Shown here: positions 26,815 to 36,775 of the stretch, piece by piece | Position numbering within the stretch: the first letter of the stretch is position 1 | Layout: each line of letters begins with the position of its first letter | The notes under the pieces: generated by a model | What the model was told of the DNA's origin: nothing | What the model saw: only the letters and a program-made list of their open reading frames with translations | Databases searched by the model: none | Source of the DNA: Microbulbifer yueqingensis | Lineage (GTDB): Bacteria; Pseudomonadota; Gammaproteobacteria; Pseudomonadales; Cellvibrionaceae | Reading direction: 5' to 3' | Assembly: GCF_900100355.1 (NCBI RefSeq) | Contig: NZ_FNFH01000004.1 | Location: 62,001 to 126,000 of the forward strand | Length of the DNA stretch: 64,000 nucleotides | Translations under genes and position numbers: made by a program

Positions 26815-26845
26815 CAAAAAAAAACCGCGCGGTCGCGCGGTTTTC
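26815..26845 (-). terminator. Intrinsic terminator of rpoH
   Basis: On the minus strand a symmetric stem AAAACCGCGCG / CGCGCGGTTTT is followed by a run of nine T. It starts 22 nt past the rpoH stop. Confidence 0.95.
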
Positions 26846-26866
26846 GCTCTGAGCCCGGTTGCGCGA

Positions 26867-27721
26867 TCAGGCTTCCATGGCCACGCGCACCTTTTTCATC
26901 GCGTTCTTTTCCAGCTGGCGGATACGCTCGGCGGACACGCCGTACTTGTCGGCCAGCTCGTGCAGGGTCGACTTCTCATCGCTCAGCCAGCGCGCCTGGA
27001 TGATATCGCGGCTGCGCTCGTCCAGCTGCTCCATGGCGGCAGCGAGGCTGCTGAGATTGGTCTCCTCCCAGTTGTCCCGCTCCAGCTGGGCCGCCGGGTC
27101 AAAGCTGCGGTCTTCCAGGTAGTGCGCCGGGGCCTGCCAGGCGGAGTCGTCGTCATCGTCCACCCCGGCGTCAAAGGCCGCATCGTGGGCCGACAGCCGG
27201 CCCTCCATCTCGTGCACGTGGGAGACGTCCACGTTCAGCTCCGCCGCCACGGCCTTGGCCTCGTCGTTGGTCAGCCACGCGAGTTTCTTCTTCTGGCCGC
27301 GCAGGTTGAAGAACAGCTTGCGCTGGGCCTTGGTGGTGGCGATCTTCACGATGCGCCAGTTGCGCAGGATGAATTCGTGGATCTCCGCCTTGATCCAGTG
27401 GACGGCGAAGGAAACCAGGCGCACGCCCTTCTCCGGGTTGAAGCGACGGACGGCCTTCATCAGGCCCACGTTGCCCTCCTGGATCAGGTCACCCTGGTTG
27501 AGGCCGTAGCCGGAGTAAGACTTGGCGATGTGCACCACAAAGCGCAGGTGCGACATGACCAGCTGCCGTGCGGCATCCAGGTCCTGGCGGTAGTAGAGGT
27601 CCTCCGCCAGACGCTTCTCCTCCTCCGCGGACAGCACGTCGAAGCTGCTGACCGTCTGGATATAGGCGCCGAGATTGGCACCCGGAGACAGTGTATGGAC
27701 TGGCTGCAGGCTTGTACCCAT
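26867..27721 (-). CDS. rpoH: Heat-shock sigma factor RpoH (sigma-32)
   Basis: A 284-residue group 3 sigma factor. Region 2 contains [37 protein letters not shown], the RpoH box [13 protein letters not shown] follows, and region 4 ends [24 protein letters not shown]. It directs transcription of chaperone and protease genes, among them probably hslVU in this window. It follows ftsEX on the same strand, the conserved ftsY-ftsE-ftsX-rpoH order, after a 232-bp gap that presumably holds its own promoters. Confidence 0.98.
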   Translation of the reverse strand: MGTSLQPVHTLSPGANLGAYIQTVSSFDVLSAEEEKRLAEDLYYRQDLDAARQLVMSHLRFVVHIAKSYSGYGLNQGDLIQEGNVGLMKAVRRFNPEKGVRLVSFAVHWIKAEIHEFILRNWRIVKIATTKAQRKLFFNLRGQKKKLAWLTNDEAKAVAAELNVDVSHVHEMEGRLSAHDAAFDAGVDDDDDSAWQAPAHYLEDRSFDPAAQLERDNWEETNLSSLAAAMEQLDERSRDIIQARWLSDEKSTLHELADKYGVSAERIRQLEKNAMKKVRVAMEA

Positions 27722-27953
27722 TCAGGTTTCTCCCCTTGGAATTCTCAGTGTCGGTTGAACTTCTGGATCAATCGACCACCACCCGGGACTGGGCCCGGCG
27801 CGGTGAATTGGCTCAGTGTAGCACTAGCCCGGGCGCTTTAGGAAGCCCGCCCGGGAGCGCTGGAACCGTTGATTTCCGTGGCATTAGAGGGGTTATCCAC
27901 AGACCGGGTTCCCGCTCGCGGGAGCAAATATGCGAACAGGTGCAACCAACCGG

Positions 27954-29000
27954 TCACGATGGTTCGATAGCCCGGAGATGCCGCGCGACGGCCAGCCAGG
28001 CTCCCGCCAGGCCCAGCAACGCGGCCCCGCCGGCAAGGCCCAGCAGGTAGGCAGGGCCGGGCCCGTCCAGGGTGTATCCGCTGCCATAGGAGTCCGCCAG
28101 TCCGGCTACCGGCCCCGCCAGCAGCGCCACCCCCACGGCGACCAGCAGCCAGGCCAGCAGGCCGCCGCAGAGGCCATAGCAGATGCCGCTGTATAGGAAG
28201 GGCCGGCGCACGAAGGCATTGGTGCCCCCCACCAGCTTCACCACCAGGATCTCCTCGCGGCGGCTCTCGATATGCAGGCGGATGGTATTCACCACCACCA
28301 GGATGACGCCCAGCGCCAGCAACAATCCCAGCCCCAGCGACAGCCGCTGGCCCAGCTCGGTCAGCCGCGCCAGCCTCTCCACCCACGCCATATCCAGCAC
28401 CACCGCATCGGTCAGCGCGCTCTCGCGCAGGCCCGCTGCCAGTGCTTCCAGGTCGGACGCGGCGCTGTCTTGTGGCCGCACCAGCAGCACCGCCGGCAGC
28501 GGGTTCGCATCCAGGCCGGCCAGGGCATCACCGAGTCCCGACGACTGCTGGAACTCCGCCAGGGCCTGCTCGGGGGAAATATACGTAACCGCCGCCACCC
28601 GTGGATCGGCGCGCAGGTCCTCCACATAGGAGGTTACCGCCGCCTCGCGGGCGCGCTTGTGCAGGAACACGGAAATCTGCGGCTGGCCCTCCCAGCCGGC
28701 GACCGCCCGCTGGAAGTTGACCAGGCCCAGCTGCAGCGAGGCCGGCAGGGCCAGGGCGATGGCTATTACCAGCGCGGTCATGCCGCTGGCCATGGGCGCC
28801 GCCAGGAAGCGGCGCACCGCCTCGCCGGCCATCTCGCGGTGGTGTCCGAGCCAGCTGCGGCCGCGATCACCGAGGCGCGTGCGGGCGGTCACCGCACCGG
28901 CGGGGCGGGCGCGCCCCTCGGCTGCAGGCGGCTGGCGGTTCGCAGCGCGGGCTGCAGGGCCTGGGTTACGGGTAGGCTGCTTCACGGCTCGGGATTCCAT
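27954..29000 (-). CDS. ftsX: Cell division protein FtsX
   Basis: A 348-residue inner-membrane protein with a long basic cytoplasmic N-terminus (about 70 residues), a first helix (73-92), a periplasmic domain (95-225) and three more helices, the FtsX topology. IESRREEILVVKLVGGTNAFVRRPFLYSG is the conserved coupling segment. With FtsE it controls murein hydrolases at the septum through EnvC-like activators. Its start overlaps the ftsE end by 35 bases. Confidence 0.96.
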   Translation of the reverse strand: MESRAVKQPTRNPGPAARAANRQPPAAEGRARPAGAVTARTRLGDRGRSWLGHHREMAGEAVRRFLAAPMASGMTALVIAIALALPASLQLGLVNFQRAVAGWEGQPQISVFLHKRAREAAVTSYVEDLRADPRVAAVTYISPEQALAEFQQSSGLGDALAGLDANPLPAVLLVRPQDSAASDLEALAAGLRESALTDAVVLDMAWVERLARLTELGQRLSLGLGLLLALGVILVVVNTIRLHIESRREEILVVKLVGGTNAFVRRPFLYSGICYGLCGGLLAWLLVAVGVALLAGPVAGLADSYGSGYTLDGPGPAYLLGLAGGAALLGLAGAWLAVARHLRAIEPS

Positions 29001-29652
29001 CGTAGATCAACTGGCCCGCCTGCAGGGTGAGCACCCGGCGCTTCTGGCGGGCGATAAGCTCCAGGTCGTGGCTGGCAACCAGGACCGTCACACCGACGGC
29101 GTTGAAGTCGGCAAAGAGCTGCATGATTTCCGCCGACAACTGCGGGTCCAGGTTACCGGTGGGCTCGTCCGCCACCAGGATCGCCGGCTTGTTGACCACC
29201 GCCCGGGCGATACCAACCCGCTGCTGCTCACCACCGGAGAGCACGATGGGATTCTGCTTCTCCTTGTGCAGCAGCCCCACCTTGTCCAGGGCCGCGCGCA
29301 CGCGCCGGCCCACCTCGCGCCGGTTGCAGCCGGCCACCGCCAGGGGCAGTGCCACGTTGTCGAACACGCTGCGGTCGAACAGCAGCTGGTGATTCTGGAA
29401 CACGATGCCGACATTGCGGCGATAGTAGGGCACCTGGCTGTTGCGCAGGCGGTTCAGGTTCTGCCCGCCGACCAGGATGGTGCCGCGGGTGGGGCGCTCG
29501 ATGGCGGTGAGCAGTTTCAGCAGTGTGCTCTTGCCGGCCCCGGAGTGCCCGGTGAGGAACACCATCTCGCCACGCCCCAGTTCCAGGCTGATGCGCACCA
29601 GCGCATCCTGCCCGGACTCGTAGCGCTTGTTGACGTTGTCGAAGGTGATCAT
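28966..29652 (-). CDS. ftsE: Cell division ATP-binding protein FtsE
   Basis: A 228-residue ABC ATPase with Walker A GHSGAGKST, Q-loop region VFQNHQLL, signature LSGGEQQRVGIARAV and Walker B ILVADEPTGNLD. It drives FtsX conformational change at the divisome. MITFDNVNKRYESGQDALV is the family start. It overlaps ftsX by 35 bases; a palindromic repeat separates it from ftsY upstream. Confidence 0.98.
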   Translation of the reverse strand: MITFDNVNKRYESGQDALVRISLELGRGEMVFLTGHSGAGKSTLLKLLTAIERPTRGTILVGGQNLNRLRNSQVPYYRRNVGIVFQNHQLLFDRSVFDNVALPLAVAGCNRREVGRRVRAALDKVGLLHKEKQNPIVLSGGEQQRVGIARAVVNKPAILVADEPTGNLDPQLSAEIMQLFADFNAVGVTVLVASHDLELIARQKRRVLTLQAGQLIYDGIPSREAAYP

Positions 29653-29681
29653 GCAGCGGCGTGTTCTTGTTATTTATTGGC

Positions 29682-29758
29682 TGTAGGAGCGGCCCATGGC
29701 CGCGACCGGATACCAGAGGGTCCGGGCGGTGCAGTCGCGGCCATGGGCCGCTCCTACA
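29682..29758. repeat. GTAGGAGCGGC inverted repeat, copy 3
   Basis: A 77-bp palindrome with the same 22-bp arms as copy 2 and a longer variable centre. It lies in the 115-bp gap between ftsY and ftsE, within an otherwise operonic block. Confidence 0.88.
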
Positions 29759-29767
29759 ATGGGAAAC

Positions 29768-31009
29768 TCAGTCGGAGTTGCGGCGAAACAGCGCGGCGAC
29801 AAAGTCTCTGGCGCGGAATGGCTGCAGGTCTTCGGCCTGCTCGCCGACACCGATAAAGCGTACCGGAATACCGAAGCGCTGTGCCAGTGCAAAGATCACA
29901 CCGCCCTTGGCGGTGCCGTCAAGTTTGGTCAGCACCAGGCCGGTCACGCCCGCAGCGTCGCGGAACTGGCTGGCCTGGCTGATGGCGTTCTGGCCGGTAC
30001 CCGCGTCCAGCACCAGCAATACCTCGTGGGGGGCCGTCTGGTCGAGCTTGCCCATGACCCGGCGCACCTTGGTGAGCTCTTCCATCAGGTTGGACTTGGT
30101 GTGCAGGCGCCCGGCGGTGTCGGCGATGACCACGTCGACGCCGCGTGCCTGGGCCGACTGCACCGCGTCGTAGATCACCGAGGCGCTGTCGGCACCGGTG
30201 TGCTGGGCCACCACCGGAACACTATGACGATCGCCCCAAACCTGCAGCTGCTCTACGGCCGCCGCGCGGAAGGTGTCGCCGGCGGCCAGCATGACCGACT
30301 TGCCCTCGTTGAGGTAGCGGTGTGCCAGCTTGCCGATGGTGGTGGTCTTGCCCACGCCGTTGACGCCCACCACCAGGATCACAAAGGGCTTCTTCGCGGA
30401 ATCTATCTCGAGCGGCGCCTCGACGCTGCCCAGCAGGTCGGCCAGCTCCTCCTGCAGGGCCCGGTATAGCGCCTCACCGTCTTTCAGTTCGCGGCGTGAC
30501 ACCCGCGCGGTCAGGCGATCGACGATTTCGGTGGTCGCGTCCATGCCCACATCGGCCATCAGCAGCTGGGTCTCCAGCTCTTCCAGCAGCTCGTCATCAA
30601 TCTCTTTCGCACCCAGGAAGAGGTTGCCCATACCCTCGGCAAACTGGCTGCTGGTGCGGCTCAGGCCGCGGCGGATGCGGGCGAAAAACCCGGGCTTGCC
30701 CTCCTGTTCCGGCTCGCCGGGTTTTTCCGCGGGGGGCTGGTCCGCGGGCGACTGGGCCGGAGCGGGCGCCCCGGGGACAGCTTCGGCGGTATCTCCTGCC
30801 GGGGAAGACGCCCGGCGAGCTGAGGCGCCGCTCTCTTCGCGTTCCGGCACCGCTCCGGCTGGCTCACCAGCGGGTTCCCCCGCGCGAGGGTGCTCAGCGG
30901 CCTCGGTGGCCTCACTTTCTGCCGGCGCCTCACCGGGTTGCTCGACAGGCTTTTCGTCCGCCTGCTCTTCGGGCTTGGGCTTTTTCTTGCGCAGGAAATC
31001 AAAGATCAT
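29768..31009 (-). CDS. ftsY: Signal recognition particle receptor FtsY
   Basis: A 413-residue SRP receptor. Residues 1-110 are the acidic, Pro/Glu-rich A domain starting MIFDFLRKKKPKPEEQ. The NG GTPase domain follows, with G1 GVNGVGKTTTIGKLA, insertion-box region DTFRAAAVEQL, G3 DTAGRL, and G4/G5 TKLDGTAKGG. It receives SRP-ribosome complexes at the membrane. It heads the ftsY-ftsE-ftsX-rpoH block and diverges from rsmD, as in many gammaproteobacteria. Confidence 0.98.
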   Translation of the reverse strand: MIFDFLRKKKPKPEEQADEKPVEQPGEAPAESEATEAAEHPRAGEPAGEPAGAVPEREESGASARRASSPAGDTAEAVPGAPAPAQSPADQPPAEKPGEPEQEGKPGFFARIRRGLSRTSSQFAEGMGNLFLGAKEIDDELLEELETQLLMADVGMDATTEIVDRLTARVSRRELKDGEALYRALQEELADLLGSVEAPLEIDSAKKPFVILVVGVNGVGKTTTIGKLAHRYLNEGKSVMLAAGDTFRAAAVEQLQVWGDRHSVPVVAQHTGADSASVIYDAVQSAQARGVDVVIADTAGRLHTKSNLMEELTKVRRVMGKLDQTAPHEVLLVLDAGTGQNAISQASQFRDAAGVTGLVLTKLDGTAKGGVIFALAQRFGIPVRFIGVGEQAEDLQPFRARDFVAALFRRNSD

Positions 31010-31132
31010 GCTTGTGTCCGGCTATACCGCTGTGTTGGAAAGGCGTTAATCTTAGGGCCTGTCAGCACTAAATGCGATATCAGTGTTTACCGCCCGGCTG
31101 CCCTTCAAACCCCACGTCACCAGGAAACCGAC

Positions 31133-31723
31133 TTGTCCAGGAATCGCCCGCGCAGATCCGCCCCGCAACCCATGTCCCAGCTGCGCATCATCGGTGGCGA
31201 GTGGCGCGGCCGCAAGCTGCAGTTCGCCCCGGTCGAAGGGTTGCGTCCCACCGGCGATCGCCTGCGCGAGACCCTGTTCAACTGGCTGCAGTTCCGCCTG
31301 CCCGGGGCGCGCTGCCTGGACCTGTTTGCCGGCTCCGGCGCCCTCGGGCTGGAGGCGCTCTCCCGCGGGGCCGCTGCGGTGGATTTCGTGGAGCTGAACC
31401 GGCGTGCGGCAGATACCCTCCGCACGCAACTCGAACTGCTGGGCACCGACCGCGGCCGGGTGCACCACGAGAGCGCGCTGCAATTCCTCGCCCGCGAGCC
31501 GGGCACCCATGGCGCCCCCTACGACGTGGTCTTTCTCGACCCGCCGTTTGCCGCGGACCTCTGGCAGGAGTCACTCGCGGCGCTGGGTGGGCACCTTGCC
31601 AAGGGGGCCCGGGTCTACGTTGAAACTCCCCGCGATACCCCCATCAACCTGCCGGAAGGCTGGCTGACTGAAAAAGAGAAGCGCGCTGGCCAGGTGTGCA
31701 TGCGGCTACTGGCCACAGGCTGA
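31133..31723 (+). CDS. rsmD: 16S rRNA (guanine966-N2)-methyltransferase RsmD
   Basis: About 196 residues. The conserved segments are QLRIIGGEWRGRKL, RPTGDRLRETLFNWL, CLDLFAGSGALGLEALSRGAA (SAM site) and the catalytic DPPF in DVVFLDPPFAADLW. I prefer the TTG at 31133 because AGGA lies upstream and the length then matches E. coli RsmD (198); an ATG at 31172 would lack a ribosome binding site. It diverges from ftsY and is followed by coaD. Confidence 0.94.
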   Translation: MSRNRPRRSAPQPMSQLRIIGGEWRGRKLQFAPVEGLRPTGDRLRETLFNWLQFRLPGARCLDLFAGSGALGLEALSRGAAAVDFVELNRRAADTLRTQLELLGTDRGRVHHESALQFLAREPGTHGAPYDVVFLDPPFAADLWQESLAALGGHLAKGARVYVETPRDTPINLPEGWLTEKEKRAGQVCMRLLATG

Positions 31724-31786
31724 AAGACCGCCTTTTGAGCGCGGACCGCAAATTGTTTAACATGCGCGTCCCCGCCGGGCCGCTGA

Positions 31787-32344
<558 letters not shown>

Positions 32345-32351
32345 TCCCGCA

Positions 32352-32402
32352 GCAGCCCTGAGCCAAACGCAGCCCTGAGCGAATGGCGGCCCTGAGCGGC
32401 AT
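32352..32402. repeat. Three tandem copies of a 17-bp unit
   Basis: Units GCAGCCCTGAGCCAAAC, GCAGCCCTGAGCGAATG and GCGGCCCTGAGCGGCAT lie head to tail directly after coaD. The first 12 bases are nearly identical in all three. A small minisatellite; copy number could vary between strains. Confidence 0.8.
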
Positions 32403-32475
32403 ACAGTCCGCCCCCGGCGGGCCGCACCGGCTTTCTGTTACACTCCGGCGGGACTTTCCCTGACCGGAGTATCTC

Positions 32476-34236
32476 GTGCGCAAACTGCTTTTTGCCTCCC
32501 TGGTAACGGCCGGCATCATTTCCGCCGGTGTGCTCGTCGCCGGGCCGGATCGCACCCCCGATGATCCTGCGGAAATCCAGCCCGAGGTCTTTACCGGCCG
32601 CGGTGAGGTCAAGGCGGCCACGGCGGAGGAGTTCATGGCCGTCACCGCCAACCCCCACGCCAGCAAGGCCGCCGCCGACATTCTCGCCCGGGGCGGCACC
32701 GCCGTGGACGCGGCCATTGCCGCCCAGCTGGTACTGGGCCTGGTGGAGCCACAGTCCTCCGGTATCGGCGGTGGCGCCTTTATGCTCAGCTTCAACGCCG
32801 ATGACCAGTCCCTGACTTATTACGACGGCCGGGAGACCGCGCCGGCGGCCGTGGATGAAAACTACTTTATGCACGACGGCGAGCCGCGGGACTTTCTCAG
32901 GGCGGTGATCGGTGGCTATTCGGTCGGGGTGCCGGGCGTGGTGCGCATGCTGGGGCTTGCCCATGAGCGCGAGGGCAAGCTGCCCTGGGCGGAGCTGTTC
33001 GGGCCCGCCATCGCGCTGGCGGAAAGCGGCTTCGAGGTATCACCGCGGCTACACAAACTGCTGGAGCGCCTGCCTCAGGTGAATGTGCGCCCGGCAATCT
33101 CGGAATATTTCTTCACCGACAAGGGCGAGCCCCTGCCCGTCGGCACCCTGCTGAAAAACCCCGACTACGCGGAGACACTGCGTGTGCTCGCAGGGGAGGG
33201 CGCCGAAGCCTTTTACACCGGTGAAATTGCCGCGGCCATCGTCGACGCGGTGCGCAATGACCCGGTCAATCCCGGCGTAATGACCCGCGCGGACCTGGCC
33301 GGTTACCGGGCCAAAGTGCGCGAGCCGCTGTGCAGCGAGTTCCTGGTCTACCGTGTCTGCGGCGCCGGGCCGCCGTCGTCTGGCGGCACTACCGTGGGCG
33401 CCATCCTGGGTATGCTGGGAGAGTTTCGCCTGGCGGAGCTGGAGGCCGGCGGGACAATGCTGACCCACCTGTTCGCCGAGGCGTCCGAGCTGGCCTTCGC
33501 CGACCGCAATACCTATGCCGCCGACCCCGACTTCGTGGCCGTGCCCGCCCGGGCAATGGTGGCGCCCGAGTACCTGGTGCGCCGGGCCAGGCTGATCTCG
33601 CGGGAAGAGGCCACCGATGCGGTGTCTGGCAAGCCGAAACCCTTCGACGGCGAACGCCGGCCGGCGGGCTCGCCGGAGAAACCCAATACCAGCCACCTGG
33701 CGATCGTCGACCGCTACGGCAATGGCGTGAGCATGACCACCAGCATCGAGACCGGTTTTGGTTCGCGCCTGCTGGTCCGGGGATTCCTGCTCAACAACCA
33801 GCTGACGGATTTTTCGTTTACGCCCAAAAATGCCGATGGCCGGCTGGTGGCCAATCGCATACAACCGGGCAAGCGGCCGCGCTCATCCATGTCACCCACC
33901 ATCGTTTTCAACAGGGACGGCAGCATGCGACTGCTGGTGGGTTCACCGGGGGGCTCGCGCATCATCGACTACACGGCGCGCACTATCCTCTACCACCTGG
34001 GGCTCGGCATCCCCATTGCAGACGCCATCGCCGACGGCAACATCGGCGCCATCGGCGGCCGGGTGGAACTCGAAACCGGGTTTTTCCCGCCACCCACCGT
34101 AAGAAAGCTGGAGGAGCTGGGACACAGGGTGGTGGAACGCCAGCTCAACAGCGGCATCCACGCCATCGCGCTCACCGGCGACAAGCTGCACGGCGGCGCC
34201 GACCCTCGTCGCGAGGGCAGTGCGGTGGGCAGGTAA
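32476..34236 (+). CDS. ggt: Gamma-glutamyltransferase, exported
   Basis: A 586-residue precursor that should self-cleave into two chains. The predicted nucleophile is Thr405 in NTSHLAIVD. Other family parts are ANPHASKAAADILARGGTAVDAAIAAQLVLGLVEPQSSGIGGGAF, FADRNTYAAD, SMTTSIETGFGSRL and SMSPTIVF with GSPGGSRII. A hydrophobic N-terminus suggests transport to the periplasm. It hydrolyses glutathione or transfers its glutamyl group, so it complements gshA in this window. The start is GTG 32476 with GGAGT upstream. Confidence 0.95.
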   Translation: MRKLLFASLVTAGIISAGVLVAGPDRTPDDPAEIQPEVFTGRGEVKAATAEEFMAVTANPHASKAAADILARGGTAVDAAIAAQLVLGLVEPQSSGIGGGAFMLSFNADDQSLTYYDGRETAPAAVDENYFMHDGEPRDFLRAVIGGYSVGVPGVVRMLGLAHEREGKLPWAELFGPAIALAESGFEVSPRLHKLLERLPQVNVRPAISEYFFTDKGEPLPVGTLLKNPDYAETLRVLAGEGAEAFYTGEIAAAIVDAVRNDPVNPGVMTRADLAGYRAKVREPLCSEFLVYRVCGAGPPSSGGTTVGAILGMLGEFRLAELEAGGTMLTHLFAEASELAFADRNTYAADPDFVAVPARAMVAPEYLVRRARLISREEATDAVSGKPKPFDGERRPAGSPEKPNTSHLAIVDRYGNGVSMTTSIETGFGSRLLVRGFLLNNQLTDFSFTPKNADGRLVANRIQPGKRPRSSMSPTIVFNRDGSMRLLVGSPGGSRIIDYTARTILYHLGLGIPIADAIADGNIGAIGGRVELETGFFPPPTVRKLEELGHRVVERQLNSGIHAIALTGDKLHGGADPRREGSAVGR

Positions 34237-34256
34237 TCCAGTAGGGGAGATCATCG

Positions 34257-34676
34257 ATGCGCGCCTTTTCCCTGTTTCTGCTGCGTGTCAGCCTCGGCCT
34301 GCTGCTGCTCATCTGGGGCGTGGACAAGCTGGTCAACGTGGACCACGCCATCGCCGTATCTGACCGCTTCTATCTGGGGGTCATTAGTGCACCATTGCTG
34401 TGGAAGGCGTTCGGCGTGTTGCAGCTGCTGCTGGGCACTGCCGTGATTGCCGGGTTCTACCAGCGCTACAGCTATCCCGCCCAGGCCGCAGTCAACGGCG
34501 TCACGCTCCTCGGCGTGTGGCGCTCAATCGTCGATCCCTGGGGATGGTACCTGGACGGCACCAATGTGCTGTTTTACCCCTCGCTCATCGTTTTTGCCGG
34601 TTGCCTGGTGCTGTGGGCCTTTCGCGACGAGGACCGCCTGCTGGCCGCCGACCGCGGGCAGGGGAGGCAGCAATGA
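34257..34676 (+). CDS. DoxX-like membrane protein
   Basis: A 139-residue protein with four predicted membrane helices, beginning [27 protein letters not shown], the DoxX-family entry motif. Members are small quinone- or redox-related membrane proteins without one defined role. It starts 20 nt after ggt, and its stop overlaps the next gene (ATGA), so it is likely part of a ggt-doxX-gdx operon. Confidence 0.8.
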   Translation: MRAFSLFLLRVSLGLLLLIWGVDKLVNVDHAIAVSDRFYLGVISAPLLWKAFGVLQLLLGTAVIAGFYQRYSYPAQAAVNGVTLLGVWRSIVDPWGWYLDGTNVLFYPSLIVFAGCLVLWAFRDEDRLLAADRGQGRQQ

Positions 34677-34999
34677 CCAACCCGTGGTTCATGCTGTTGC
34701 TGGCCGGGTTGCTGGAAGTGGGCTGGGCCGTGGGCCTGAAGTACACGGACGGCTTCAGCCGGCCCCTGCCGAGCATCCTCACGGTGCTGGCGATGGCGGC
34801 CAGCTTCTATTGCCTGGCACTGGCGCTGCGGCAGATCCCGGTGGGCACCGGCTACGCCGTGTGGACCGGAATCGGCACCGTGGGCACGGCTATCCTGGGT
34901 ATAGTGCTGTTTGCTGAGTCCACCGCGCCGGCCCGGCTCGCCTGCATCGGGCTCATTGTCGCGGGGATTATCGGCCTCAAGCTGACTTCCCCTGCCTGA
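34673..34999 (+). CDS. gdx: SMR-family exporter, SugE/Gdx type (guanidinium)
   Basis: A 108-residue four-helix small multidrug resistance protein. [24 protein letters not shown] carries the essential membrane Glu, and [20 protein letters not shown] plus [12 protein letters not shown] are close to E. coli SugE/Gdx. Members of this branch export guanidinium rather than quaternary ammonium drugs. No guanidine riboswitch was recognised upstream. It overlaps the DoxX-like gene by four bases. Confidence 0.88.
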   Translation: MTNPWFMLLLAGLLEVGWAVGLKYTDGFSRPLPSILTVLAMAASFYCLALALRQIPVGTGYAVWTGIGTVGTAILGIVLFAESTAPARLACIGLIVAGIIGLKLTSPA

Positions 35000-35014
35000 G
35001 CCATCGCCCGGCTC

Positions 35015-36775
35015 TCACTCCCCGGCCCCAAAGACCTGCCTGCCGCGATAATAGGTCTGCAGGACGCGGGTCGAAGCTATCTCCTGCGGTGCAACCTGGA
35101 ACAGGTTCCGGTCCAGTACCACCATGTCCGCCCACTTGCCGGGCTCGAGACTGCCAGTCTGTTCCTCCAGCCGGTTGGCGAAGGCGCCGTTGATGGTGAA
35201 GGCTGCCACCATCTCTTCCACCGATACTCCAGCGCCATCCCCGGCGGCGGGGTCGCTGCCACCGCCTGCCTCGCCCCGCGTCACCCCCAGCTGGATCCCG
35301 GCCAGCGGGTTGCCGGGACTGGAACCGGGGCGATTGCTGCCGGCGGCGACGGTGATGCCGGCGTCGAACAGGCTCTGCAGGGGATACTGGGCCGCTGCCC
35401 GCGTGTCACCGAGCTGCGGGAGGCCCTGCGCCCGGAGGCTCGCCCCACGATCGAGCCGGTAGGGCAAAACCAGCGCGACGGTACGGGTTTCCACAAACCG
35501 CTGCAGGTCTTGCTGATCCACCAGGCGCAGGTGAACCAGCGCGTTGCGCAGGTCTTCCGGGCCGTTGATATCCCGCGAGTGGGCGAAGGCGGTGAGCGCC
35601 ATATCGACGGCGGCATCGCCAACGGTGCGCAGCATGACCTGCAGGCGCGCGGCGTTGGCGAGCTTGACCATCTGGTTCAGGTCTTTCTGCCCGAACCGCT
35701 GTGCACCGCGGTGATCTGGCCGGTCCCGGTAAGGCTGCTTCAGCAGGGCCCGGGCCGCGGCTACACCCCCATCCGTCACCAGCCTGGCCGAGTGCACCTG
35801 GAAATCCTCATCGCGGTATTTTTCCGACAGCGTCTTGAGGAACTGGATTTCTTTCTCGCCGGCTCCCGGGGCCAGGGAGAAGGAGCCGCGCACGCGCACG
35901 GTGAGGTTTTTGAGCCCCGCCATCTTCTGGTAGGCGTCCAGCTTGGAGCGGTCCTCGGTGGGACGGATATAGGCATCGTGCACGGTGGTGATGCCGCGGC
36001 GCGCCAGGGCGTCCTGTGCCGCACGTATCTGCGCGCGGTAATCCGCCTCGTTTTTCGGCGGGATAATCTTCTCCACCAGTGCCATGGCACTGCGCCCGCG
36101 AAACACGCCGGTCACCAGGCCGGTCTCGTCCCGCTCGATCACGCCGCCCTCCGGGTCCGGCGTATCGTTGTCGATGCCCGCGGCGGCAATCGCCTCGGAG
36201 TTCGTCCAGATGGTGTGGTGGTCGGCGGCATAGAGGACAATGGGCACCAGGTCGTTGACCTGGTCGAGCTGCGCCTTGTGGGGCGTGCCCTCACTGAAGG
36301 TACTGCCGTCCCAGCCGCGCCCGACCACCAGCTGGCGCTGCGGGTGGGCCTCGATAAATTGCGCCACGGCCTGCTGGTAGTCGGCGATACTATCGCCGTC
36401 ATACAGGTCCACCTCGCCAGCCAGGTTGCCGACATACATGTAGGAGTCGATGAAGCCCGGCAAGACCAGCTTGCCGTCCAGGTCCTCGACCCGTGTGCCG
36501 TCGCCGATATAGGGCCTGGCGCCGTCGTCGCTCCCGACGTAGACAATCCGCCCGCCGCGCACGGCGAGGGCCTGGGCTATGCGCCGCTCGCTGTCGACCG
36601 TGTAGATATAGGCATTCCTGAGCACCAGGTCCGCGGCGGGCGCGGCCTCCTGCGCGCCGGTCCCGGGCTGCTGGGGCGCCGCGGCGCCGGGTTGCCGCTC
36701 GGCGCCGGGGGGCGATTCGGGGCCACAGGCCGCCAGTGCCAGCAGCAATGTGCCGAGTATCCAGGGCCGTCCCAT
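35015..36775 (-). CDS. Lipoprotein amidohydrolase-like protein, metal site apparently lost
   Basis: A 586-residue protein with a lipobox (LALAAC) and the Amidohydro_3 (YtcJ-like) layout: LVLRNAYIYTVD, LPGFIDS, GWDGSTFSEG, DHHTIWTNSEAIAAAGI, GITTVHDA and EPGKWADMVVLDRNLF. Most expected metal ligands are replaced: the HxH after LPGFIDS is YMY, the carboxylated Lys position reads ARLVTDGG, the His of the HAIGD motif is Arg in RTVGD, and the GSD Asp is Asn in GSNRPG. One His (VHLRLV) remains. The fold seems intact but hydrolysis is unlikely. The start is ATG 36775, with GGGAG nine nt upstream; GTG 36784 is possible. Confidence 0.85.
   Translation of the reverse strand: MGRPWILGTLLLALAACGPESPPGAERQPGAAAPQQPGTGAQEAAPAADLVLRNAYIYTVDSERRIAQALAVRGGRIVYVGSDDGARPYIGDGTRVEDLDGKLVLPGFIDSYMYVGNLAGEVDLYDGDSIADYQQAVAQFIEAHPQRQLVVGRGWDGSTFSEGTPHKAQLDQVNDLVPIVLYAADHHTIWTNSEAIAAAGIDNDTPDPEGGVIERDETGLVTGVFRGRSAMALVEKIIPPKNEADYRAQIRAAQDALARRGITTVHDAYIRPTEDRSKLDAYQKMAGLKNLTVRVRGSFSLAPGAGEKEIQFLKTLSEKYRDEDFQVHSARLVTDGGVAAARALLKQPYRDRPDHRGAQRFGQKDLNQMVKLANAARLQVMLRTVGDAAVDMALTAFAHSRDINGPEDLRNALVHLRLVDQQDLQRFVETRTVALVLPYRLDRGASLRAQGLPQLGDTRAAAQYPLQSLFDAGITVAAGSNRPGSSPGNPLAGIQLGVTRGEAGGGSDPAAGDGAGVSVEEMVAAFTINGAFANRLEEQTGSLEPGKWADMVVLDRNLFQVAPQEIASTRVLQTYYRGRQVFGAGE

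Noticed and set aside
34237-34256. Guanidine riboswitch for the SMR exporter
   Set aside because: The gene overlaps the DoxX-like gene and the gap before that is only 20 bp; no guanidine-I, -II or -III features are present.
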